Positions 8,338-19,192 of a stretch of 64,000 nucleotides of DNA are shown piece after piece. The translations under genes and the position numbers were made by a program. The DNA lies in NCBI GenBank assembly GCA_021776175.1, contig JAJFGJ010000037.1:40309-104308 (forward strand), written 5' to 3'. The notes under the pieces were generated by a model. It worked only from the letters and a program-made list of their open reading frames with translations. It was not told the origin of the DNA and ran no database searches. This stretch comes from Kiloniellaceae bacterium (lineage in GTDB: Bacteria > Pseudomonadota > Alphaproteobacteria > Kiloniellales > J153). Every line of letters begins with the position of its first letter. Positions within the stretch are counted from its first letter, which is position 1.

Positions 8338-9441
8338 CTATTCGGCCGATGTCTGGCGGTATTTCGATCTTTCCAGCCAGTCGGGATCTATTTCCACCCC
8401 CCAGCCGGGGGTATCCGTGACGGTCGCCTTGCCGTCCGCGATCTCGTAGGGCGAACGGACGAACAGCCCTTCTTGCCAAGGATAGTAGTCCGGGCCCTCG
8501 ATGGAGAACTCCAAGTATTTTCCGGCATTCGGGATCGCGCGCAGCAGATGCATGGTGAACAGCGTCACCATGGATAGATTGGCGCAGTGCGGCGTGACCG
8601 GCAGCCCCGCCGCCTCGGCCATGCGGACCACCCTGAGCGTCCGCGAGATGCCGCCCAGATAGCAGACATCCGGCTGCACCACATCGACGGCCCCCATGTC
8701 GATCATGCGCGCCCAGATCGCCAGGTCGCAATCCTGCTCGCCCCCGGTCACGTCGATCGTCAGCGCGTCCGCGACCTCTTTGGTCTGCCCCAGTTCCCAG
8801 TAGGGGCAGGGCTCCTCGTAGTGACACAGGCCATTATCCTCCATGATCCGCCCCACCTCTATGGCCCGCGCCGGCGCGTAGCAGCTATTCGCGTCCGCCA
8901 GCAGGTCCACATCGAACCCCAGCTCGCGCCGCATGGTGGGGATAATCTCCTCGGTCCGCCCCGGCCATTCGTCCCGGCCGCGCCCGCACTCGGCGCCGAC
9001 GCGGAATTTGAAGGCATCGAACCCCTTCTCGTCACGCAGCCGCTTTAGCCGCTCGGCCTCGTCTATCGGGGTAATGTCGCGCTTCATCGACGAGCCATAG
9101 GCCCGGATCGTCCCCGCCGTGCCGCCCAGTAGCACCACCACCGGCTTGCCCGCGCGCTTGCCGCGCGCATCCCAGACCGCGGTGTCGAACCCAGCCATGG
9201 CCCGCCGCAGATAGGAGCCCGGAAACTTATGCTCGCGCTCGGTGACGATATCCAGCAGGTCGTCCAGATCGGCCGTGTCTTGCCCCAACACCCAGGGCGC
9301 CACTTGCCGGTGCAGCACCTCGGCCGTGATGTCGGCGTTGTAGGTCGCGACCTGACCCCAACCCTGGGTTCCATCTTCGGCGGTGACCCGGACAAAACCG
9401 ACAAACTCGGTGCAGAAGCTCTCGATTGTCTTGATTTTCAT
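8338..9441 (-). CDS. enolase-superfamily enzyme, mandelate racemase/sugar-acid dehydratase-like
   Basis: A 367-residue member of the mandelate racemase/muconate lactonising group. Likely catalytic residues are K145-x-R147 (KFR), metal ligands D183 (ADANS), E209 or E210 (YEEPCP) and E235 (GGEQD), and a His-Asp dyad D258 (QPDVCY) with H285 (TPHCAN). The D-to-H spacing of 27 matches mandelate racemase. Such enzymes abstract the proton alpha to a carboxylate, most often dehydrating sugar acids; the substrate cannot be read from the sequence. It sits 12 bp after a GMC oxidoreductase gene, suggesting one oxidation-dehydration route. The pair is inserted between eno and ftsB. Confidence 0.85.
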   Translation of the reverse strand: MKIKTIESFCTEFVGFVRVTAEDGTQGWGQVATYNADITAEVLHRQVAPWVLGQDTADLDDLLDIVTEREHKFPGSYLRRAMAGFDTAVWDARGKRAGKPVVVLLGGTAGTIRAYGSSMKRDITPIDEAERLKRLRDEKGFDAFKFRVGAECGRGRDEWPGRTEEIIPTMRRELGFDVDLLADANSCYAPARAIEVGRIMEDNGLCHYEEPCPYWELGQTKEVADALTIDVTGGEQDCDLAIWARMIDMGAVDVVQPDVCYLGGISRTLRVVRMAEAAGLPVTPHCANLSMVTLFTMHLLRAIPNAGKYLEFSIEGPDYYPWQEGLFVRSPYEIADGKATVTDTPGWGVEIDPDWLERSKYRQTSAE

Positions 9442-9453
9442 AACAGGCCCCCT

Positions 9454-11085
9454 TTATCGCGCATCTTCGAGGATGAGGTCCGCGGCCCGTTCCGCGACCA
9501 TGATGGTCGGGGCGTTGGTGTTGCCGCTGGTCACGCTGGGAAAGACAGAGGCGTCAACCACCCGCAAGCCCTCAACGCCATGGACCCGCAGACGCGGATC
9601 GACGGCCGAGGTTTCCGGGTCCGTCCCCATCCGGCAGGTGCAGCTTGCATGGAACACGGTCCAAGCGTTGTCGCGGATATGCGCCCGCATATCCTCATCG
9701 CTCTCGGCATGGGAGCCGGGGGCGATCTCGGACTCGATGACGGAGCGCATCGCCGGGGTCGCCGCCAGCCGGCGGAGGAAACGCGCCCCTTCCAACATCG
9801 CCGCCCGGTCCTCTCGCGTGCTCAAATAGTTCGGACGTATCGATGGCGCCGCGAAGGGGTCGGCCGAGCGGATGTGGATACTCCCCCGGCTGGTCGGGCG
9901 GCAGGAGCTGAATCCCAGGAGGAAGCCCGGGAAGGGGTCCGGGCTCATCATGGGCCGTTTGCCCGGGGGCGAGCGGGTATAGCTGACAGGCGAGAAATAG
10001 AGCTGCAGGTTCGGCCGCGTCAGCTCTTGCCGGGTGCGCACGAAGCCGCCCCCCTGGTTGACGCTCAGGGTCAAGGGTCCGCGCCGCAGCAGCAGGAACT
10101 GCAAGCCGGCCCGAAGCTTACCCCACCACGGCCGCAGTATCTGGTTCAGTGTCGGCACGCTCGCGCGGTAATGCATGTCGAGGCCCAGATGGTCCTGCAA
10201 GTTACGCCCTACCGAGGGAGCATGGCGGCGCACCTCGATGCCCAGCGGTTGCAACACTTCACCCGGCCCAATGCCCGAAAGCTGCAAGAGCTGAGGCGAA
10301 TTGACCGAGCCGCCGGAAACGATCACCTCGCGCCGTGCCCGCGCCATCTGAGTCCTGCCGCCGCGCGCGAACTCCACCCCCACCGCCCGGCCGTCCTCCA
10401 TGACAATCCGCGTGGCATGGGCCCGGGTCAACACCTTCACATTCGCCCGCTTCATGGCCGGCTTGAGATAGCACCGCGCGGTCGAGGCGCGCAGCCCGTC
10501 CTTCATGGTGATTTGGTAGATCGAGGCGCCCTCCGCCTGGACCCCGTTGTAATCCTCGGTGACCGGCAAATGCGCCTCGCGGGCGGCCTGGAGATAGGTA
10601 TCGCACAAGGAATGAACCTCGCCGCGTATATCGGCGACCGGCAGCGGACCGCCGGTGCCGCGCCGCTCGTCCGCGCCGCCCGCCCAATCCTCCATGCGCT
10701 TGAAATAGGGGGCGACCGAGTCCCAGCCCCAGCCGGTGGCGCCGTCCGCCGCCCAGTCGTCGAAATCGCCCGGATGCCCGCGCGCATAGACCAGGGCATT
10801 GATCGAGGACGAGCCCCCCAGCACCTTGCCGCGCGGCCAGTAGCTCGGCTTGCCCCCCAGCGCGTCTTCCGGCTCGCTCAGGTATTTCCAGTTGAAGCGG
10901 GCGTCGTAGTAAATCTTGCCGTAGCCGATCGGCATCCGGATCCAGAAGCTGAGGTCCGAGCCTCCGGCCTCCAGCACCAGTACCCGATACTTACCGCAGG
11001 CGCTCAGGCGGTCCGCCAGCACACAGCCCGCGGAGCCCGCTCCGACGACGATATAGTCGAAGTGGTCTGAGGCGGTAACGGTCAT
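9454..11085 (-). CDS. GMC-family FAD-dependent oxidoreductase (choline dehydrogenase-like)
   Basis: A 543-residue flavoenzyme. The N-terminal dinucleotide fold has VVGAGSAGCVLADRLS (residues 12-27), followed by the GMC signature GKVLGGSSSINALVYARG (about 85-102) and the second signature SGGSVNSPQLLQLSGIGPG (about 262-280). The C-terminal substrate domain includes FHASCTCRMGTD and SVTSGNTNAPTIMVAERA, with the expected catalytic His and Asn. GMC enzymes oxidise primary or secondary alcohols such as choline, sugars or aliphatic alcohols. The adjacent enolase-superfamily gene points to a polyol or sugar substrate, but that is inference. No signal peptide is visible. Confidence 0.9.
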   Translation of the reverse strand: MTVTASDHFDYIVVGAGSAGCVLADRLSACGKYRVLVLEAGGSDLSFWIRMPIGYGKIYYDARFNWKYLSEPEDALGGKPSYWPRGKVLGGSSSINALVYARGHPGDFDDWAADGATGWGWDSVAPYFKRMEDWAGGADERRGTGGPLPVADIRGEVHSLCDTYLQAAREAHLPVTEDYNGVQAEGASIYQITMKDGLRASTARCYLKPAMKRANVKVLTRAHATRIVMEDGRAVGVEFARGGRTQMARARREVIVSGGSVNSPQLLQLSGIGPGEVLQPLGIEVRRHAPSVGRNLQDHLGLDMHYRASVPTLNQILRPWWGKLRAGLQFLLLRRGPLTLSVNQGGGFVRTRQELTRPNLQLYFSPVSYTRSPPGKRPMMSPDPFPGFLLGFSSCRPTSRGSIHIRSADPFAAPSIRPNYLSTREDRAAMLEGARFLRRLAATPAMRSVIESEIAPGSHAESDEDMRAHIRDNAWTVFHASCTCRMGTDPETSAVDPRLRVHGVEGLRVVDASVFPSVTSGNTNAPTIMVAERAADLILEDAR

Positions 11086-11178
11086 GGGGAATACGAACCT
11101 CGGGTCACGAGGCGGTCAACGGCGTCCGGGCAGGCCGATGGCCCCCGGTCCGCCGAGACCGGAAACATCGAGAGTGGG

Positions 11179-11337
11179 TTAAACCTCGGCCACCGCCGGG
11201 TCCTCGGGGTTATCCGGGTTATCCGGATTGCCCGCCTCTCTACTTTCAGCCTTTTTCTCTTCCTTGGCGGCCTTTTTCTCGGCCTTGGCTCTTTCGCGCT
11301 GTTGGCGATCGAATTTGTAGTTGGGCTTACGCGCCAC
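11179..11337 (-). CDS. small lysine-rich conserved hypothetical protein
   Basis: A 52-residue protein with a GTG start preceded by a near-perfect ribosome site (AAAGGAGGT, five bases away), which decides the start over longer in-frame options. It begins VARKPNYKFDRQQRERAKAE, continues with a highly charged Lys/Glu/Ala helix, and ends in an acidic Asn/Asp/Pro tail with a short NPD repeat. It has no membrane segment or known catalytic motif. I recognise the MARKPNY-type start as recurring in small alphaproteobacterial proteins of unknown function. It lies downstream of eno on the same strand, with 198 bp between. Confidence 0.7.
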   Translation of the reverse strand: MARKPNYKFDRQQRERAKAEKKAAKEEKKAESREAGNPDNPDNPEDPAVAEV

Positions 11338-11535
11338 GCCTACCTCCTTTCGTTCGGTACCGAAACATTCCGCGCCGCCATGAATCCCCGGCGGCCACCT
11401 CCGCGCCAAGGCCCCGCAGTGTGCCACGGTGCGTTCATCTCCAGCCTAGGTTGCCCCTTGGCGCGACGCGGTTCTTCCCAAGTAAGGCTCGAGCGAGGCA
11501 CTTGCAAGAACAGAATTGCTAGGGGCCGCCCCGGT

Positions 11536-12879
<1,344 letters not shown>

Positions 12880-12992
12880 TCACAATCGCGCGAGCCTGTC
12901 CCATAGCCCTCGCGGCGGTGATATCTTCCCCCGGCACGCTAGCGGATCGAATTTAGCGGACCGCCCGGCACTGACCGCATGTGGAGGACACC

Positions 12993-13859
12993 ATGAAAAG
13001 AATGATAAGGCCGGTTCTGGCCGCGGCCTTGGCCGCCGTCATGACACTTGGCGCCGGGCTTGCCTTGGCCCAAAGCCAACCGACGCGCGCGATCACGCGG
13101 ATCGCCGGCGATCTCTACCGCTTCCAGAACAACTTCCACTATTCGGTCTTCCTGGTGACGCCCGAGGGTATTATCGTGACCGACCCCATTAATTCCGAGG
13201 CCGCCACCTGGTTGAAAGGCGAATTGGCCAAGCGCTTCAGCGTGCCGGTCAAGTACCTCATCTACAGCCATAATCATGCCGACCATATCGCCGGCGGCGA
13301 GGTCTTCGCCGACACCGCCACGGTCGTGGCGCACGTCAACGCCATGGCGCACATCGCCGGCGAGGGGCGACCGACCGCGATCCCCGACATCACCTTCGCC
13401 GACCGCATGACGGTCGCGCTCGGCGACAAGCGGGTCGAGCTGAGCTATCTGGGCAAGAACCATTCCGACGATTCCATCGTCATGCTCTTTCCCGACGAGC
13501 GGGCCGTGTACGCGGTCGATTTTGTCACCGTCGACCGGCTGCCCTACCGCGACATGCCCAATTCCTACCTCGAGGATTGGATCGAGTCCCTGAAGCGGCT
13601 GGAGGCCATGGACTTCGACATCCTGACGCCCGGCCACGGCAAGGTAGGCAAGCGCGCAGACGCCGGGGCGCACCGCCGCTATGTGGAAGAGTTGCGCGCG
13701 GAAGTCTTGAGCCGAATGCAAGCGGGCATTCCTCTCGAACAGATCCAGGCCGAGGTCACGATGGAGGCCTACAAGGACTGGGGCGCTTACGACAAATGGC
13801 TCAAGCTCAACGTCGCGGGCATGTATCGCAACCTGACGGTTTATCGGCGCGGTAATTGA
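12993..13859 (+). CDS. exported metallo-beta-lactamase-fold hydrolase
   Basis: A 288-residue MBL-fold protein with a clear Sec signal peptide (residues 1-26, cleavage after ALA in GLALAQSQ). The zinc motif H93-N-H95-A-D97-H98 is intact, followed by H157 (KNHSDDS), D176 (AVDFV) and a TPGHGK near residue 210. The ATG at 12993 follows GGAGG at good spacing; an upstream GTG at 12981 overlaps that site and is unlikely. The family contains many hydrolases, and true beta-lactamase activity cannot be inferred. The gene stands alone on the plus strand between eno and the cyclase gene. Confidence 0.85.
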   Translation: MKRMIRPVLAAALAAVMTLGAGLALAQSQPTRAITRIAGDLYRFQNNFHYSVFLVTPEGIIVTDPINSEAATWLKGELAKRFSVPVKYLIYSHNHADHIAGGEVFADTATVVAHVNAMAHIAGEGRPTAIPDITFADRMTVALGDKRVELSYLGKNHSDDSIVMLFPDERAVYAVDFVTVDRLPYRDMPNSYLEDWIESLKRLEAMDFDILTPGHGKVGKRADAGAHRRYVEELRAEVLSRMQAGIPLEQIQAEVTMEAYKDWGAYDKWLKLNVAGMYRNLTVYRRGN

Positions 13860-13944
13860 GCCGGGGCCGCTTCGCCTAAAATATGATCCGGACAAGCACT
13901 CGCGATTCCGGGAATAAATCCGCCTTTATCCAAATTTCCAACCT

Positions 13945-13971
13945 CCCCGCGGGCATTCGTTGTCCGCGGGG
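13945..13971. terminator. stem-loop between convergent genes, possible terminator
   Basis: A perfect 8-bp stem (CCCCGCGG with CCGCGGGG) encloses an 11-base loop. It lies between the convergent metallo-hydrolase and cyclase genes, where a bidirectional terminator is expected. No T-run follows on either strand, so intrinsic termination is uncertain. Confidence 0.45.
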
Positions 13972-13989
13972 CCAGTGCGAGGCTCGATC

Positions 13990-14670
13990 CTAGCAGTCAA
14001 TCAGCGTGAAGATCTCTTGGGGCGTTTCAACACCGCGCAGGGTGTGGTGGCCAAGCGATACCATCTGGTTCGGAAAGCAACGAGGGAACGCCGAGGAAAC
14101 CAGAACCCAACGTCCCAGGTCCTTGCACATACCGGCCAAGCGAGCGGTCTCGTTGGCTGCCGCGCCGATGACCGTGAATTGCATGCGTTGCGCAACCCCC
14201 AGGTTCCCATACATCACCTCACCAACATGCAAGGCGAGACCGAAGTGCAACTGCAATTCGCCCCTTTTCTCCCGCCGCTGGTTTAGGGCATCGACGCGGT
14301 CCCGGGCGTCGCGAGCCGCGGCCAGCGCCGCGGCGCAGGCGCCCTCTTCGCCAAAGCAGGCTTCGCGGAGCGGCCTCTCGACCCCGCCCATGGCGAAGAT
14401 CGCGAATACCGCATCGCCAATATAGCTTAGAATTTCGCCGCCGTTATCCAACACAGCGCCGGCGGTGCAGTCGAAGAATTCGTTCAGGGAACGAAAGAAA
14501 TCTTCCACCGGAATGGTTTCGGAAAGCCTGGTGGAATCCCGCAGATCGCACAGCCAGATAACCGCGTGAATCTTTTCGCCTTCCCCGCGCTTCGTCCGGC
14601 CCGCGAGAACGTGCTCGCCAGTACGTTCACCGAGATAAGTTTTCAGTAGATCCTCTGCCGAGTGCCGCAT
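13990..14670 (-). CDS. class III adenylate/guanylate cyclase domain protein, possibly N-terminally truncated
   Basis: A 226-residue protein that is mostly a class III nucleotide cyclase domain. The two metal-binding Asp residues are D42 (WLCDLRDST) and D86 (SYIGDAVFAIF), 44 residues apart as in active cyclases. The transition-state Asn and Arg appear as N173 and R177 (ANETARL). The purine-specifying Lys expected four residues before D86 is Ser82, while the partner position is Thr166, as in many bacterial enzymes. Only about 37 residues precede the domain and no good ribosome site is seen, so an upstream regulatory part may be lost. It lies 44 bp after the CMD-family gene on the same strand. 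Confidence 0.8.
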   Translation of the reverse strand: MRHSAEDLLKTYLGERTGEHVLAGRTKRGEGEKIHAVIWLCDLRDSTRLSETIPVEDFFRSLNEFFDCTAGAVLDNGGEILSYIGDAVFAIFAMGGVERPLREACFGEEGACAAALAAARDARDRVDALNQRREKRGELQLHFGLALHVGEVMYGNLGVAQRMQFTVIGAAANETARLAGMCKDLGRWVLVSSAFPRCFPNQMVSLGHHTLRGVETPQEIFTLIDC

Positions 14671-14714
14671 GTCAGGTTCCAGCGCACCGCCGGTCCGCGA
14701 TCGTGTTGGTGCGC

Positions 14715-14939
14715 CTAAGCTGCTTCAACCATGGATTCGCCCAGAAGCGCCCGCGCCTTCTTGCGAATGGCGCGCTCGGCCCCATGGTTCACCATCAGCC
14801 CAACTTTGACCGCTTCGCTAACCTCGTCGCGGGAAATTCCCAGCTCGTCGCACTTACCCAAGTGGTAGTCCATGCAGGGATGGCAGTTGGCCGCCGCCGC
14901 CGCGCCCATGGCCACAAGCTCCTTCATCCGCTCGTCCAT
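14715..14939 (-). CDS. carboxymuconolactone decarboxylase/AhpD-like small protein
   Basis: A 74-residue protein with the AhpD-type CxxC in NCHPCMDYHLGKCDE (about residues 18-32), where the His after the Cys pair acts with it in peroxidase relatives. It starts MDERMKELVAMGAAAA and is shorter than full CMD proteins but a common size for single-domain members. GGAG precedes the ATG by nine bases. It shares a divergent region of about 200 bp with arsR, so a redox or metalloid-stress role is plausible but not shown. The cyclase gene follows 44 bp downstream. Confidence 0.8.
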   Translation of the reverse strand: MDERMKELVAMGAAAAANCHPCMDYHLGKCDELGISRDEVSEAVKVGLMVNHGAERAIRKKARALLGESMVEAA

Positions 14940-15071
14940 TTCTTCGCTCCAGATACCGCCAATGCAGATGAGGGCCTAGCCGACTTCTCCCGGCCGCGCA
15001 TTGATATGGATCTAGGCCGCATAACCATGAAGCCGGAATTACAGCCTGCTTGGTGCTTTGCGCGCGGCCAT

Positions 15072-15088
15072 CAGCAAACTAATTGCTG
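15072..15088. promoter_or_regulatory. dyad CAGCAA-N5-TTGCTG in the divergent region
   Basis: A perfect 6-bp inverted repeat with a five-base spacer, 18 bases upstream of the arsR -35-like box and between divergent genes. It could be an operator or a small hairpin. No regulator is assigned. Confidence 0.35.
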
Positions 15089-15105
15089 TCGGTGTGAAAG
15101 CTGGC

Positions 15106-15142
15106 TTGACATATTTCAAATATTCTTGAACTATTGAAATAT
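15106..15142 (+). promoter_or_regulatory. arsR promoter with ArsR-type operator dyad
   Basis: A consensus -35 box TTGACA lies at 15106-15111. From 15111 to 15142 a perfect 9-bp inverted repeat (ATATTTCAA with TTGAAATAT) spans the promoter and reaches the arsR start codon; an inner TTCAA/TTGAA pair lies at 15115-15130. TTCAA-type dyads are typical ArsR operators, so autorepression is likely. With a -10 box near 15129-15134 (weak) transcription would begin at or next to the ATG, and no ribosome site precedes it, which suggests a leaderless mRNA. Confidence 0.7.
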
Positions 15143-15446
15143 GGACGAGCGCACAGCCATCATCGCCCTTTCCGCCCTGGCGCAAGAGCATCGCTTGCAG
15201 GTGTTTCGCATGCTGGTGCACGAAGGCCCGACCGGGCTGCCAGCCGGGGAGATCGCGGCGCGGATCGGGGCCGCGCCCTCGGCGCTGTCGTTTCACCTGG
15301 CGCACTTGGAACGCGCCGGGCTGGTGCGTGCCTGGCGGGTCAAGCAGCAGATCTACTACGCGGTTCAAGTCGAGGGCATGCGGCTGTTACTGGCCTTCCT
15401 GACCGAGGATTGTTGCCAGGGACAACCCGAACTTTGCGGCGTGTAA
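15141..15446 (+). CDS. arsR: ArsR-family arsenite-responsive repressor
   Basis: A 101-residue winged-helix protein with the ArsR fold: helix-turn-helix in [21 protein letters not shown] (about 33-53) and the beta wing [13 protein letters not shown] (63-75). Instead of the ELCVC motif in the DNA-binding helix, it has a C-terminal Cys set C91-C92 and C99, like the As(III)-sensing repressor of Acidithiobacillus. Thiol binding of arsenite would release DNA. It is followed 10 bp later by an arsenite efflux gene, which fits an autoregulated two-gene unit. Confidence 0.9.
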   Translation: MDERTAIIALSALAQEHRLQVFRMLVHEGPTGLPAGEIAARIGAAPSALSFHLAHLERAGLVRAWRVKQQIYYAVQVEGMRLLLAFLTEDCCQGQPELCGV

Positions 15447-15456
15447 GGATGGCACC

Positions 15457-16539
15457 ATGACCAACGATTCCCTCGCCTTATCCTCTCAGCCACCCGCCGG
15501 CATCGGTTTCTTCGAGAAGTGGCTATCGGTTTGGGTGGCCCTGTGCATCGCCGCCGGCGTGATCCTGGGAAACCTGGCCCCTGGACTGTTCGAAGCCCTC
15601 GCCGGTCTCGAATACGCCTCGGTCAATCTGGTCGTCGCGGTCCTCATCTGGGCCATGGTCTACCCCATGATGGTGAATGTGGATTTCGCCAGCTTGCGCC
15701 ACATCGGCGACCGGCCGAAGGGCCTGGCCGTGACCATCGCCGTGAACTGGCTGATCAAGCCTTTCACCATGGCCGCCCTCGGGGTTCTGTTCTTCGAGGT
15801 GATCTTCGCCGACATGATCGCCCCCGCCGACGCGCAACAGTATATCGCCGGTCTGATCCTGCTTGGCGCCGCGCCCTGCACCGCCATGGTCTTTGTCTGG
15901 AGCCAACTTACCCGGGGCGATGCCACCTATACCCTGGTCCAGGTCTCGGTGAACGATGTCATCATGATCTTCACCTTCGCGCCCCTGGTCGCGCTGCTTC
16001 TGGGGGTGACGGATATCGCCGTGCCGTGGGAGACGCTGCTGCTTTCTGTCGGCCTCTATGTGGTCATCCCCTTGGCCGCCGGCGCCCTGACCCGGCACCG
16101 GCTTATTGCTCATGCACGGGGCGGCGAGAGCGGCGAGACGGCGGTCGCGCGTTTCACCGGCGCGTTGAAGCCGGTCTCGGTGCTCGGACTCCTGGCGACG
16201 GTGGTGCTGCTGTTCGGGTTTCAGGGCCAGATCATTATCGATAAGCCCACCTTGATCGCCCTGATCGCGGTGCCGCTGATTATCCAGTCCTATGGTATTT
16301 TCGCCGTCGCCTACGCCGCCGCCTGGGCCTGGCGCATACCCTTCAACGTCGCGGCCCCCTGCGCCCTGATCGGGACATCGAATTTCTTCGAACTCGCCGT
16401 CGCGGTCGCCATCAGCCTGTTCGGGCTCAATTCCGGCGCGGCTTTGACGACCGTGGTCGGTGTCCTGGTCGAGGTGCCGGTCATGCTTTCGCTCGTGGCC
16501 TTCGCCAACCGCACCCGCGCCTGGTTCCCGGTGAGCTAA
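15457..16539 (+). CDS. acr3: ACR3-family arsenite efflux permease
   Basis: A 360-residue integral membrane protein with about ten hydrophobic segments. The ACR3 hallmarks are [15 protein letters not shown] (around residues 145-160, containing the conserved Cys in the fourth membrane segment) and [19 protein letters not shown] near residue 305. ACR3 transporters export arsenite using the proton gradient. AAGGATGG precedes the ATG at eight bases. It follows arsR by 10 bp. Its TAA stop shares bases with the TAG stop of the convergent kdsA (CTAA), so the two genes overlap by four bases. No arsC is present in the window. Confidence 0.93.
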   Translation: MTNDSLALSSQPPAGIGFFEKWLSVWVALCIAAGVILGNLAPGLFEALAGLEYASVNLVVAVLIWAMVYPMMVNVDFASLRHIGDRPKGLAVTIAVNWLIKPFTMAALGVLFFEVIFADMIAPADAQQYIAGLILLGAAPCTAMVFVWSQLTRGDATYTLVQVSVNDVIMIFTFAPLVALLLGVTDIAVPWETLLLSVGLYVVIPLAAGALTRHRLIAHARGGESGETAVARFTGALKPVSVLGLLATVVLLFGFQGQIIIDKPTLIALIAVPLIIQSYGIFAVAYAAAWAWRIPFNVAAPCALIGTSNFFELAVAVAISLFGLNSGAALTTVVGVLVEVPVMLSLVAFANRTRAWFPVS

Positions 16540-17402
16540 CCGTCGATAGAAACCGGCCGCGCCTTGGCCAGTTTATCGAAGGCCATGAGGGTTTCGATCA
16601 GCCCTGGCAAGTCCTTCAGGGGCACCATGTTGGGCCCGTCGGAGGGGGCGCTGTCGGGGTCCTGATGGGTTTCCATGAAGACCGCCGCGACGCCGAGCGA
16701 TATGGCGGCGCGGGCCAGGACCGGCACGAATTCGCGCTGACCGCCGGAGGTCGCGCCCTGCCCGCCCGGTTGTTGCACCGAATGGGTCGCGTCGAACACC
16801 ACCGGGCAGCCGGTTTGCGCCTTCAGGATCGGCAGGGAACGCATGTCGGAAACCAGGGTATTGTAGCCGAAGCTGGTGCCGCGCTCGCACACCAAGGCGT
16901 TGGGGTTGCCCGAGTCGGCTATCTTGGCGACCACGTTCTTCATGTCCCAGGGCGCCAGAAACTGCCCCTTCTTAACGTTGATCGCCTTCCCCGTCCCGGC
17001 GGCGGCGATCAGCAGATCGGTCTGGCGGCACAGATATGCCGGTATTTGCAGCACGTCCACGGCTTCGGCCGCCGGCGCGCATTGTTCCGCCGTATGGACA
17101 TCGGTCAGGACCGGGCAGCCAAAGGTCTCGCGCACCTCGGCCAGGATCGGTAGGGCCGCCTCCAGGCCGATCCCACGCTTGGACTTCAGACTGGTCCGGT
17201 TGGCCTTGTCGAAGGACGACTTGTAGATCAGGCCGATGCCGAGTTCGCGGGCCATCTCGCTCAGCGCCTGCCCCATTTCCAGGGCATGCGCCCGGCTCTC
17301 CAGGACGCACGGCCCGGCGATCAACACGAAGGGCAGATCGTTGCCGAGCGTGAGTGGGCCGATCTTGACCTGGCCATTCTTGGCGGGGCGGGTCTCGGTC
17401 AT
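16536..17402 (-). CDS. kdsA: 3-deoxy-8-phosphooctulonate synthase (KDO8P synthase)
   Basis: A 288-residue aldolase-type enzyme condensing phosphoenolpyruvate and arabinose 5-phosphate to KDO-8-phosphate for the lipopolysaccharide core. Motifs are [38 protein letters not shown] and [17 protein letters not shown]. The Cys32 in AGPC marks the metal-dependent class (as in Aquifex) as opposed to the Asn-containing E. coli type. It follows pyrG by 10 bp, the usual alphaproteobacterial order. Its stop codon overlaps the stop of acr3 on the other strand. Confidence 0.96.
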   Translation of the reverse strand: MTETRPAKNGQVKIGPLTLGNDLPFVLIAGPCVLESRAHALEMGQALSEMARELGIGLIYKSSFDKANRTSLKSKRGIGLEAALPILAEVRETFGCPVLTDVHTAEQCAPAAEAVDVLQIPAYLCRQTDLLIAAAGTGKAINVKKGQFLAPWDMKNVVAKIADSGNPNALVCERGTSFGYNTLVSDMRSLPILKAQTGCPVVFDATHSVQQPGGQGATSGGQREFVPVLARAAISLGVAAVFMETHQDPDSAPSDGPNMVPLKDLPGLIETLMAFDKLAKARPVSIDG

Positions 17403-17412
17403 GCCTTGTATC

Positions 17413-19047
<1,635 letters not shown>

Positions 19048-19192
19048 CTATCATGGCTCGCGGCCCCTCGGGCAAGCCTCCTTTGCCTCGTGGACGCGAG
19101 AAAATTGATTCCAGCCGCCGACATTGCTGGCCAGGCGCCCAAATGACTAAAGTGATGATCGCAACCGGCATTCATCGTAGGAGCACAGATAG

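Noticed and set aside
9229..11070. 613-codon open frame on the plus strand opposite the GMC gene
   Set aside because: It mirrors codon bias of the minus-strand GMC gene, lacks any recognisable domain and is typical of antisense frames in GC-rich DNA.
12993..13859. Metallo-beta-lactamase antibiotic resistance gene
   Set aside because: Only the general MBL fold is evident; the family is too broad and there is no resistance context.
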